A stretch of DNA of 64,000 bases, from contig NZ_BAFT02000060.1 of NCBI RefSeq assembly GCF_000308475.2, positions 62,001 through 126,000 on the forward strand, read 5' to 3'. This DNA is from Nocardia brasiliensis NBRC 14402. GTDB lineage: Bacteria > Actinomycetota > Actinomycetes > Mycobacteriales > Mycobacteriaceae. The number at the start of each line of letters is the position of its first letter. Position 1 is the first letter of the stretch. This document shows positions 53,201-60,359 of the stretch, one piece after another. The notes under the pieces are model-generated. The model did no database searches and had not been told where the DNA came from. It saw nothing but the letters and a program-made list of their open reading frames with translations. A program made the position numbers and the translations under genes.

Positions 53201-53713
53201 GAGCTGGTCGACACCCGCCGCGAGGACGCGCGGCTGCGTCTCGGCCAGGATCGGGCGCAGTTGCACCGCAGGCGCATTCGATTGCATCGGCACGGCGATC
53301 GCGCCCGCCAGCGTCGCCGCGAGGTCGAGCACGGTGTATTCGACGCTGGTGAAACCGAGCATCGCCACGTGCTCGCCGGGGCGCACCCAGCCGCCGTCCG
53401 CCGCCTCGCCGCGCAATCCGGCGGCCACGGCCGCCACCTGCCGCCCGAGTTCGGCGTAGGTCGTCGTTTCGTATTCCGGCAGCACATGCAGCGTCGTGCG
53501 GCCGGTCACCGGATCGGTGACCAATCGGGTGGCGCGGGCGCCGACGGCCGGGCGGCCACCGTAGGCATCGAACACGATGCGGATCAGTTCCGCGAGCCCT
53601 ACCGCAGGATCTTGAATTCGAGCGTTGACTGCCGGATCGGGCAGTGCACCCGCGAGCACCTCGTCCGTGGCGGACAGGTCATCGATTCGTCGAGCTACCT
53701 CTACATCTGTCAT
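50216..53713 (-). CDS. car: Carboxylic acid reductase (CAR): adenylation-carrier-reductase
   Basis: A 1165-residue three-domain enzyme, close to the usual 1170. The adenylation domain holds LLIYTSGSTGTPKGAMYSE near residue 250 and GYGSTEAGG near 430. The carrier domain has LGGDSLSAL with the phosphopantetheine Ser683. The reductase domain has LLTGATGFLGRFLALALLER and the intact Y-G-N-S-K pair Tyr949-Lys953. It activates an aromatic or aliphatic acid with ATP, loads it on the carrier and reduces it to the aldehyde with NADPH. I chose the ATG at 53713 because GGGAG lies seven bases upstream. It needs a phosphopantetheinyl transferase; the nearest one visible is at the window's right end. It diverges from an LLM oxidoreductase gene. 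Confidence 0.97.
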   Translation of the reverse strand: MTDVEVARRIDDLSATDEVLAGALPDPAVNARIQDPAVGLAELIRIVFDAYGGRPAVGARATRLVTDPVTGRTTLHVLPEYETTTYAELGRQVAAVAAGLRGEAADGGWVRPGEHVAMLGFTSVEYTVLDLAATLAGAIAVPMQSNAPAVQLRPILAETQPRVLAAGVDQLAEALDLADGEHRPGLIVVLDHRAEVDAHREAYEAAAARLAGTGVALKTLAELADSGKAGEVAPEAADSERIVLLIYTSGSTGTPKGAMYSERLVANLWQGKFGLGEGPHAAGPWITLNFMPMSHLMGRYTLYGTLARGGIAYFAASSDLSTFLEDLSLVRPTQLQFVPRVWDLLYQEYQRALDGVGPAERSDRAPELLAELRRDLLGGRALGAVTGSAPISVEVREFVDALLGFHLPDGYGSTEAGGITVDGKVARPPVLDYKLADVPELGYYRTDRPYPRGELLVKTQNIFPGYYRRPEVTAEVFDPDGYYRTGDIVAEVQPDELRYLDRRNNVLKLSQGEFVTVSKLEAAYGASPLIQQIYIYGNSSRPYLLAVIVPDDAVLERVSGDVGAIGPLLTEALRAVAADAGLQSYEIPRDFLVETTPFTVENGLLTGIRKLARPKLRQRYGELLEQLYQRLSDGQAEELRALRTGAADRPVLETVTRVAAALLGIPAADVHPAAHFTELGGDSLSALTFGNALHDILGVEVPVGVIVSPATDLRALATFLESGAQATRPTFESVHGPEATEVRAADLTLEKFLDAATLDGAAALPAPNYAVRTVLLTGATGFLGRFLALALLERLGPVDGTLICLVRATDDAAARQRLDAVFDSGDPQLLTHYRRLAERHLEVVAGDKGDLDLGLDRATWQQLAERVDLIVDCAALVNHVLPYRQLFGPNVVGTAELIRLALTGKQKIFDYISTVGVGDQIAAGQFVEDADIRTISATRSVDERYANGYGNSKWAGEVLLRAAHERYGLPVSVFRCDMIMVDGRYVGQLNVPDMFTRLMLSLVATGVAPGSFYQTDAAGQRQRAHYDGLPVDFIAEAVTELGVHEGFSTYHVMNPHHDGIGLDEFVDWLVAAGYPIARVADYQAWLEQFGTKLRALPEQQRRHSLLPLLHSYAHPQPPVEGSVAPADRFRAAVQDANIGPDKDIPHLTESTILKYVTNLEHLGLL

Positions 53714-53864
53714 CACATGTCTCCCTGACCAGCGGTTTGGCAAAGCAGCAATGTCTTTAGTTCTGGTAACTATCTACCTGGGACAGGCTACTCCCCCACT
53801 GCCCAACTGAGAAGACGCTCGTCGCGCCGGAATTTCTGCCGGAGCCCAGGAGTTGCATGCGGGC

Positions 53865-54686
53865 ATGCAGATTGGGATCATCACTTTTCTCACCGACGAA
53901 GGCATCAGCGGTAAGGCACTAGGTCCCGCGCTGGAGGATCGCGGCTTCGAATCCCTGTTCCTGGCCGAGCATTCGCACATCCCGGCGAGCAGAAAGTCGC
54001 CGTATCCGATGGGCGGCGACCTGCCCCGCCGCTACTACCGCACGCTCGATCCGTTCGTCGCGCTCAGCGCCGTCGCCGCGGTGACCGAGCGATTGATCCT
54101 GGGCACCAGCGTCACCCTGCTGATCCAGCGCGACGTCATCCACACGGCCAAAGAGGTGGCGAGCCTGGACCTGATCTCCGGCGGGCGCGTCGTGTTCGGC
54201 GTCGGCGTCGGCTGGAATCGCGAGGAGATGGCCGACCACGGGACCGACCCGCGCACCCGCGGCGCATTGCTGGACGAGCAACTCGAGGCGATCCGCGTGA
54301 TCTGGACCGAGGAACTCGCCGAATACCACGGCCGTTTCCTCGATTTCGACCCGATGTACTCGTGGCCCAAGCCCGTGCAGCAGCCGCACCCGCCGATCTT
54401 CGTCGGCGGCGAGACGGCCGCGATCAAACGCGCCATCCGGCACGGCGTGGGCTGGGTGCCCAATGGCGCGGCCACGGCGGCCGAGGTCCCGGCGCAGCTG
54501 GCGCCGTTCGCCGGCAACGACCTGCCCGTGATGGTCGCGCCGGTGCTCCCCGACCCGGCGATCCTCGACGCCTACGCCGAGGCCGGGGTGCAACGGGTGG
54601 CGCTGTCGCTGGCACCGCTGCCTGAAGCGGACGCGCTACGCAAACTGGACACCTTGGTCCCGCTGGTCGAGCGCTATCACGGCTGA
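53865..54686 (+). CDS. LLM-class (probably F420-dependent) oxidoreductase
   Basis: A 273-residue TIM-barrel of the luciferase-like monooxygenase family: MQIGIITFLTDEGISGKALG, EHSHIPASRKSPYPMGGDLPRRYYRTLDPF, TSVTLLIQRDVIHTAKEVASLDLISGGRVVFGVGVGWNREE. The last stretch is the typical cofactor/phosphate-binding strand and loop. In actinobacteria this subgroup usually uses coenzyme F420. I chose the ATG at 53865, which begins the conserved strand; a TTG at 53853 with AGGAG directly before it could give four more residues. It diverges from the CAR gene, so the two may share a regulated intergenic region and perhaps a pathway. Confidence 0.92.
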   Translation: MQIGIITFLTDEGISGKALGPALEDRGFESLFLAEHSHIPASRKSPYPMGGDLPRRYYRTLDPFVALSAVAAVTERLILGTSVTLLIQRDVIHTAKEVASLDLISGGRVVFGVGVGWNREEMADHGTDPRTRGALLDEQLEAIRVIWTEELAEYHGRFLDFDPMYSWPKPVQQPHPPIFVGGETAAIKRAIRHGVGWVPNGAATAAEVPAQLAPFAGNDLPVMVAPVLPDPAILDAYAEAGVQRVALSLAPLPEADALRKLDTLVPLVERYHG

Positions 54687-54694
54687 CCAGTCGT

Positions 54695-55492
54695 TCAGGG
54701 CTTGCGAGCCACCGCGCCGTACGCGGAGATGGGCCGGGTTTCGCCGACCTGCGTATCACCGGAACGCCACTCGGTGATCGAGACGAAACCCGGCTCGACC
54801 AGTTCCAAATCGTCGAAGGCCGCGCGGATCCGGGCCTGCGGCCGAGGCACGTACGGCACGCCGCCGCTGTTGGTGTAGTTCTCGCACAGCGTGACATAGG
54901 CCTTGCTGTCGTCGGTCCCGTCCCACAGGACCAGGTAGCTGCCCGACGGCACCGCGCCCACCACGGTGCGCACGATGCGCAACATGTCGTCGTAGGTCTT
55001 GGCATGGCCGAGCACACCCATGAACATGACGCCGATCGGCTTGTCGAAATTCAGCACGTTGCGGGCGTCGGCGATGATCTGCTCGGGGTCGTGGTAATCG
55101 CAGTCGACGTAGGTGGTGACACCTTCGTTGGTGGTGCTGTTGAGCAATGCCCTGGCATAGGTCAGCACCAGCGGATCGTTGTCCACGTACACGATTTTCG
55201 ATTCGGGGGCGATCCCCTGCGCCACCTCGTGGGTGTTCTGCATCGTCGGCAGGCCGGTGCCGATATCGAGGAACTGACGCACCCCCGCTTCCTGCGCGAG
55301 ATAGGTCACCGCGCGGATCAGGAACTGGCGCGACTGCACCGCCATGGTGCTGATGTCCGGATCGACCTGCAGGCTGGCTTCACCCACGACTCTGTCGACT
55401 TCGTAATTGTCCTTGCCGCCCATCCAGTAGTTCCAGATGCGCGCGGAATGCGGGATGTCGGTCCGGATCTGCGGGGTAAGGTTCTCGGACAT
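54695..55492 (-). CDS. SAM-dependent methyltransferase of the PF04672 (DUF574) type
   Basis: A 265-residue protein with the family hallmarks: IPHSARIWNYWMGGKDNYEVDR near the N terminus, FLDIGTGLPTMQNTHEVAQ (SAM motif I), IVYVDNDPLVLTYARALL, and PIGVMFMGVLGHAKTYDD. This large actinomycete-specific family has few known substrates. I chose the ATG at 55492, which starts the family's conserved N terminus. It is convergent with the LLM gene (eight-base gap). No biosynthetic partner is obvious. Confidence 0.93.
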   Translation of the reverse strand: MSENLTPQIRTDIPHSARIWNYWMGGKDNYEVDRVVGEASLQVDPDISTMAVQSRQFLIRAVTYLAQEAGVRQFLDIGTGLPTMQNTHEVAQGIAPESKIVYVDNDPLVLTYARALLNSTTNEGVTTYVDCDYHDPEQIIADARNVLNFDKPIGVMFMGVLGHAKTYDDMLRIVRTVVGAVPSGSYLVLWDGTDDSKAYVTLCENYTNSGGVPYVPRPQARIRAAFDDLELVEPGFVSITEWRSGDTQVGETRPISAYGAVARKP

Positions 55493-55706
55493 GGTTTTTC
55501 GGCTCCTCAGCGAACGCGAACAGCGGGGCACCGCCGACCGGCGACGGTAGGGTATTGACAGGTTGCATCCGATCTGCCAGTGACAGTACAAGCTTCAACC
55601 TCGCCAAGGGTCAAGTTAGCGAAGAGCTGTCCGAGATCGTAACCGGCCGTCCATATACGGCGTACGGTCTCGCCGATCCCGCGCACCAGCCCGATTCACC
55701 CCGCCA

Positions 55707-55870
55707 TCAGGTTTGTCCGGGATGTCGGGAAAGGAACTCTCCGACAAGGGTATTCACCGCATCGGGGACTTCGGCGGCGGCCAGGTGCGCGGCGTTGTCC
55801 GCCATTCGAAGGACACCGGCCGGAGTCGAACCTCGGTACGGTCGGGCAAAGCAGCGATGGTCCCGGCGGG
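55707..55870 (-). pseudogene. Remnant of an alpha/beta hydrolase C terminus
   Basis: The minus strand encodes RMADNAAHLAAAEVPDAVN followed by TLVGEFLSRHPGQT and a stop at 55707, the typical end of an alpha/beta hydrolase including the catalytic His (AAHLAAAE-P). Further upstream another frame encodes AALPDRTEVRL, which resembles the segment that normally precedes it, so a small indel separates the two. No start codon or upstream catalytic domain remains in the 414-base gap between two other genes. I read it as a decayed gene; a chance resemblance is possible. Confidence 0.4.
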
Positions 55871-55906
55871 GCCGCCTCGCCTGGGCCACTGCCGGAAGGC
55901 GCGTAC

Positions 55907-56911
55907 ATGGCAGATTCTGTCGAACATCAATTCCTTTCCCAGCGGGTGGTCGACGTGCTGAGCGACCTGGCGAGATCCCGCCTCTATTCCTACACCGAGG
56001 CCGAACGACGCAAGTTCGACTTCGCCTGCGAGCTCCAACGGGATTGGTCTCGCCCCCTCGTCGGTCAAACCCTCTGGAGTCATCACTCCGGAATAGACAA
56101 AGATCTGCGCACCATGCTGCTCGACACCGAAGCGGAGATCTGCGTATACGTGGCCAAAGATACCGTGCACCATCGCCGGTTGTTATCCGAGGCGATGCGC
56201 GACTTCCGGACGAGCGGCCTGCCTTTCGCGCCCCATCGGTTACGGGTGTTCTGGATACCGGCCGACTTCGATGCCGATGACGACGAGCAGCGCCGGATAG
56301 TCGGCGACGTGTTGACCGACAATGTCGTTCGCGACGTGCTCATGAATGTCGTCTTCGGCAATCTCACCGCCGAGGATGTGCGTTTCTTCGTCCGCACCGG
56401 CGGTCTGGCCGGGCTCCACGTCGCGGTGCTCGTCTCGATTTCGACCGCGCTCGAACCCTATCGACGTCCCGGCGATATCGGCGAACAACTAGGCGTCTCG
56501 CCCGGCGCGATCCGTGAACGCTTGCTGCGCTTACTGGGGTGCGGCTTTCTCACGCAATTCGGCGGTGGTGCGACACGCACTCAGGCGACGCTGAAAGGCC
56601 GGGTCTTTCTCGACCTGTGCGCCCAACTCTGGCGGCAGCATCAGACCGGCACCCTGGATGCTGAGATGACGCACATCCTCCGGCTGCTCGATCTGCGGTA
56701 CGACCCTGCTGCGATCGAATACTCGGCCCGCGCACTGCATTTGGCCGGTCCGCTGCTCACCGAGGTCCCGGAGATGGCGACCGGCAGGCTGATCGCCACG
56801 ATCGCGGCAGCCGTCGAGCGCTGGGGCATCGACTTCGAAACGATAGAACACGTGGTGCCGCAGCGCGGTGCGAAGTTGCCCGCATGGTGGCCGGACAACC
56901 CCGCCGAATAA
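55907..56911 (+). CDS. Hypothetical protein with a winged-helix-like region
   Basis: A 334-residue protein I do not recognise. It starts ATG at 55907 with GGAAGG upstream. The first 150 residues are charged and helical (FLSQRVVDVLSDLARSRLY, then AEICVYVAKDTVHHRRLLSEAM). Near residues 185-205 there is a helix-turn-helix-like pattern (DIGEQLGVSPGAIRERLLRLLGCGFL) followed by a wing (GGGATRTQATLKGRVFLDL), the signature of a winged DNA-binding domain. The C-terminal third contains LAGPLLTEVPEMATGRLIATIAAAVERW. No membrane or signal sequence is seen. It is convergent with the IclR gene (four-base gap). A regulator is the simplest guess. Confidence 0.75.
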   Translation: MADSVEHQFLSQRVVDVLSDLARSRLYSYTEAERRKFDFACELQRDWSRPLVGQTLWSHHSGIDKDLRTMLLDTEAEICVYVAKDTVHHRRLLSEAMRDFRTSGLPFAPHRLRVFWIPADFDADDDEQRRIVGDVLTDNVVRDVLMNVVFGNLTAEDVRFFVRTGGLAGLHVAVLVSISTALEPYRRPGDIGEQLGVSPGAIRERLLRLLGCGFLTQFGGGATRTQATLKGRVFLDLCAQLWRQHQTGTLDAEMTHILRLLDLRYDPAAIEYSARALHLAGPLLTEVPEMATGRLIATIAAAVERWGIDFETIEHVVPQRGAKLPAWWPDNPAE

Positions 56912-56915
56912 CCGG

Positions 56916-57713
56916 TCAGCCGTTGAGGTTTGCGGTGATTTCGGCTGCGGCGGCAAGGACGGCGACTGCCAGGTCCGGGACGCGGGCGTCGGGGACGCGG
57001 GTGGAGAGGGCGGCGATGCTCACTGCGGCGACGACGTCGCCGTCGGCGCCGTGGACGGGTGCGGCGATGCCGAGTACGTCGGGGTCCAGTTCGCCGCGGC
57101 TCACGGCGTAGCCCTGCTCGCGGGTCTGTTGCAGGCGGGCGAGCAGGGCGCGCTTGGTCACCGGCGTGCGTGCGGTGAAACCTTCCAGGTGGGTGGTGTC
57201 GAGGATGTCGTCGACCGCGGCGTCGGAAAGCCAGCTCAGCAGGCTGAACGCGGACGCTCCGGCATTGATGGGCAGGATCTCGCCGCGCTCGTAGGTGATC
57301 CGCACGGCCCGGCTACCACTGTCCTCGCGCTCCAGGCAGATGACGCGGTCGCCGGTGAGCCGGGTGAGCAGGACGGTTTCTCCCACGGTGGTCGCGAGGC
57401 GGCGCATGATCGGCCGGGCGATCTCGGAGAGGCCGAAACCGCGACGGGCCAGGCGCGCCAGCTCCATCACCCGGGATCCTAGGCGGTAACCGCTGCCGTC
57501 GGCGTCCTCCAGGAATCCGGTCTGGGTGAGGCTTTGCAGATACCGGTAGGCAGTGGAGCGACCCACCGCGAGATGGGCGGCCACCTCGGCCGCGGTCAAC
57601 ACCAGATGTCGCTCGTCGAACATCAGCAGGATGTCGAGCGCGCGGTCCGCGGTGGTGTTGCGTTCGCGGTACCCGCTGTTCGTTCCAGAAATATGTCCCG
57701 CCATGTAGGACAT
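56916..57713 (-). CDS. IclR-family transcriptional regulator
   Basis: A 265-residue regulator: an N-terminal winged helix (ALDILLMFDERHLVLTAAEVAAHL, VGRSTAYRYLQSLTQTGFLED) and a C-terminal effector domain (GETVLLTRLTGDRVICLEREDS, GYAVSRGELDPDVLGIAAPV, typical IclR blocks). It is divergent from the flavin-hydroxylase operon, with a 118-base gap full of inverted repeats, so it almost certainly regulates that operon in response to an aromatic acid. The start is MSYMAGH at 57713; a second ATG at 57704 (MAGH) is possible. Neither has a strong ribosome-binding site, so a leaderless start may apply. Confidence 0.93.
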   Translation of the reverse strand: MSYMAGHISGTNSGYRERNTTADRALDILLMFDERHLVLTAAEVAAHLAVGRSTAYRYLQSLTQTGFLEDADGSGYRLGSRVMELARLARRGFGLSEIARPIMRRLATTVGETVLLTRLTGDRVICLEREDSGSRAVRITYERGEILPINAGASAFSLLSWLSDAAVDDILDTTHLEGFTARTPVTKRALLARLQQTREQGYAVSRGELDPDVLGIAAPVHGADGDVVAAVSIAALSTRVPDARVPDLAVAVLAAAAEITANLNG

Positions 57714-57786
57714 TCTAGGGTTCCAGTCTGGAACCTTGGCCGAATTTGTCCCGTTTCTCAGGACTTCAGTCCCTATATCCGGGACG
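57693..57786. promoter_or_regulatory. IclR operator region with three inverted repeats
   Basis: GGTTCCAG-T-CTGGAACC (57719-57735) is a perfect 17-base palindrome six bases upstream of the IclR start. ATGTCC/GGACAT (57693-57698 and 57708-57713) overlaps the start codon. GGACT-TC-AGTCC (57761-57772) lies nearer the hydroxylase, followed by GGGAC at 57781-57785 that pairs with GTCCC at 57748-57752. Together they suggest a shared operator controlling both divergent promoters. IclR proteins commonly bind such sites between divergent genes. Confidence 0.65.
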
Positions 57787-57831
57787 CGCACTTAGAGTGG
57801 ACTCGAGCAGTCTTCCGGAAGGAGCGTTCGA

Positions 57832-59394
57832 GTGCAGGGTGGGGTGATCGAAAGCGATGTCGTGATCGTCGGCGCGGGCCCGGTGGGCATGACCGCGGCG
57901 GCACTGCTCGCCGCCCGCGGCGTGCGGGTCCAGGTACTCGAGCGGAACACCGAGACCAGTGACGAGCCGAAGGCGATCAGCATCGACGACGAGGCGTTGC
58001 GCGCCTTCCAGTGGGCCGGCCTGGCCGAGCGGCTGCTGCGAATCATGGTGCCCGGCACCGGCACTCGCTATTACGACAGCCAGGGCAGCCCGCTGTTCCA
58101 CGCGCGCGCCGAGCAACCCCGGCGCTTCGGCTATCCGTTCAAGAACCCGTTCGCCCAGCCCGACCTGGAACGCGAACTGGCACAGCATCTTCGACAGCAG
58201 CCGACCGTGCGACTGCGCATGGGCACGGAGCTGACCGACCTGATTCCGGACGACGACGGCGTCACCATCCGCTGCGGCACACAGCGACTGCGGGCTCGCT
58301 ACGTCCTCGGCTGCGACGGCGGCCGCTCGACGGTGCGCGACCGGCTCGGCATCGGCATGCGCGGCCACAGCCATCCGGAGACCTGGCTGGTCGCCGACGT
58401 GCTCGGCGATCGGCACGATCAGCGGTACGGCATGCATCACGCCGATCCCGCGCGCCCGCACGTGATCATCCCCGGCAGCGGCGGGCGCTGCCGGTACGAA
58501 TTCCTGCTGCACCCCGGCGAAGCCGAACTGCCGGAGCTGGAACTCGTGCGCCGCTTGCTCGCGCCGTACCGCGAGATCACCGACGACCAGGTGGAGCGCG
58601 TGGTGACCTACCGGTTCCACAGCCTGGTCGCGGATCGGTGGCGCGCCGGTCGGGTGTTCCTGCTCGGCGACGCCGCGCACATGATGCCGCCGTTCGCCGG
58701 CCAGGGCTTGAATTCGGGCATCCGGGACGCGGCGAATCTCACCTGGAAGATCGCCGATGTCCTGTCCGGCCGGCTGACCGCCGCCGCGCTGGATTCCTAT
58801 GAGAGCGAACGGAAACCACACGCCCTCGCCACCGTAGCCCTCTCGGAGCGGATGCGGCGGGTGGTGATGACGACCGATGCCAGGCTGGCCCGCCGCCGCG
58901 ACGACTACCTGCGCCGGGCGGTCTCGACACCGCATGGCAAAGCGTACTTCGAGGGGATGCGCTACCGGCCCGCCCAGGTCTATTCGACCGGTTTGATCGC
59001 GGCCGCGACCGCGCCCGTCGGCATCGCGATCGGGCAGCCGGTGGTGTTCGAGGCGGGCACCGGCCGGATGCGGCTGCTCGATGAAATCCTCGGTCTCGGT
59101 TGGGCGCTGCTCGGCGTCGGCGGCGACGCGGCGATCCTCGCGGATGAGGTGCGCCACGCACAGTCGTTCGCGCCGGTGGTGTTGCACGTTCCGATCGATG
59201 ACCGGATGCCCTCGTGCGCACCGGGTATCGGCTCGATCGTCGATCTCGACGGCCGGCTCGCCGCCGACCTGGCCGCGTACCGCGGGCACAGTGTGCTGCT
59301 GCGCCCGGACCGGTTCGTCGCCGCCGCCTGGCAGCCCGGCCGCGCCCCCGCCCTCACCACGGCGCTGTGCGCCGCCGACCCCGTTCCCGCATGA
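57832..59394 (+). CDS. FAD-dependent aromatic monooxygenase (MhpA-like)
   Basis: A 520-residue class A flavin hydroxylase. FAD motif VVIVGAGPVGMTAAALLAA (residues 8-26), the middle motif LGCDGGRSTVRD, GDAAHMMPPFAGQGLNSGIRDAANL near residue 280, and a C-terminal thioredoxin-like region (VVLHVPIDDRMPSC) are all seen, as in 3-(3-hydroxyphenyl)propionate hydroxylase and related enzymes. It would hydroxylate a phenolic acid to the catechol that the next gene's product cleaves. It starts at GTG with GGAAGGAG upstream, and its stop overlaps a possible start of the dioxygenase gene (ATGA). Probably repressed or activated by the divergent IclR. Confidence 0.94.
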   Translation: MQGGVIESDVVIVGAGPVGMTAAALLAARGVRVQVLERNTETSDEPKAISIDDEALRAFQWAGLAERLLRIMVPGTGTRYYDSQGSPLFHARAEQPRRFGYPFKNPFAQPDLERELAQHLRQQPTVRLRMGTELTDLIPDDDGVTIRCGTQRLRARYVLGCDGGRSTVRDRLGIGMRGHSHPETWLVADVLGDRHDQRYGMHHADPARPHVIIPGSGGRCRYEFLLHPGEAELPELELVRRLLAPYREITDDQVERVVTYRFHSLVADRWRAGRVFLLGDAAHMMPPFAGQGLNSGIRDAANLTWKIADVLSGRLTAAALDSYESERKPHALATVALSERMRRVVMTTDARLARRRDDYLRRAVSTPHGKAYFEGMRYRPAQVYSTGLIAAATAPVGIAIGQPVVFEAGTGRMRLLDEILGLGWALLGVGGDAAILADEVRHAQSFAPVVLHVPIDDRMPSCAPGIGSIVDLDGRLAADLAAYRGHSVLLRPDRFVAAAWQPGRAPALTTALCAADPVPA

Positions 59395-59414
59395 GCACGG
59401 AGGTGAAGGACCTC

Positions 59415-60359
59415 ATGACCGCCCCGACGCCGTTGTCGCACAACGAGTCTCGGCACAGCGGTGCGCTCCGCCGTACCGCGGCGTCACACCTCGGGCTGCG
59501 AGTTCCGGAGGTCGGCCCGGTGGCCGAGTTCTACGGGCGCGTCTTCGGTTTGGTGCCGCACAGTGAACTGTCCGGCGGCGGGATGCGGCTGGGCTGGGGC
59601 CGCGGGCATCACGTGCTGGATCTACTGCCGGGCACGCCCGCACTGGACCATCTGGGCTTCGAGGTGGCCGACCCCGGCGGACTCGACCTGCTGGACAAGC
59701 GACTGCGGGCGGCGGGCCACTCGGTCGACGCGCTGGACGAGCTGTTCCTGGACGAATCCGTCGGTACCGCAACCGGTCTGGGCACCACCGACCCCGAAGG
59801 AAATATCGTGCATTTCCACGCACCGGTGCACCGCACCGGCGAGCGCGGCGCCGATACCGGGCAGCGGCCGATCCGCTACCAGCATCTCGCCCTGGGCAGC
59901 ACCGATGTCCCCAGGATGATCGAATTCTATTGCGATACAGTCGGTTTCCAGATCTCCGATCAGCTCTCCGACGGCAGCTTCGCCTGGTTGCGCAGCAACC
60001 GCGACCATCACACCCTCGCGATCGTCGCCGCCGAGCGGGCCTGCCTGGACCACTACTCGTTCGACCTCGCCGAATGGAACGACTTCAAGCGCTGGTGCGA
60101 CCGCCTCACCGAGCAGGAGGTCGACGTCGCCTGGGGTCCGGGCCGGCACGGACCGGGCAACAACCTGTTCGTCTTCGCGGACGATCCCGCGGGCAACCAT
60201 GTGGAACTGTCCGCGGAGATGGAGAAGTTCCACGACGACCGCGCCACCTACACCCCGCGGCACTGGGATCCGGTGCCCCGCAGCGTGAATCTGTGGGGCG
60301 GCCAGCTCGCGAGCTGGCGGCGCACCGGCGAGCGGCGACCGTGCGGAGAGAAACCGTGA
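59415..60359 (+). CDS. Type I extradiol dioxygenase (two-domain VOC family)
   Basis: A 314-residue ring-cleaving dioxygenase of two vicinal-oxygen-chelate domains. The metal triad of the C-terminal domain is present: His157 (RYQHLALGS), His213 (LDHYSFDL) and Glu264 (NHVELSAEM), the usual Fe(II) ligands of BphC/MhpB-like type I enzymes. The N-terminal domain (ASHLGLRVPEVGPVAEFY) has lost these ligands. It opens a catechol next to the hydroxyls, following the upstream hydroxylase. I chose the ATG at 59415 because GGAGGTGAAGGA lies just upstream; a start at 59391 (MSTEVKDL), overlapping the previous stop, is the alternative. The next gene overlaps its stop (GTGA). Confidence 0.92.
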   Translation: MTAPTPLSHNESRHSGALRRTAASHLGLRVPEVGPVAEFYGRVFGLVPHSELSGGGMRLGWGRGHHVLDLLPGTPALDHLGFEVADPGGLDLLDKRLRAAGHSVDALDELFLDESVGTATGLGTTDPEGNIVHFHAPVHRTGERGADTGQRPIRYQHLALGSTDVPRMIEFYCDTVGFQISDQLSDGSFAWLRSNRDHHTLAIVAAERACLDHYSFDLAEWNDFKRWCDRLTEQEVDVAWGPGRHGPGNNLFVFADDPAGNHVELSAEMEKFHDDRATYTPRHWDPVPRSVNLWGGQLASWRRTGERRPCGEKP

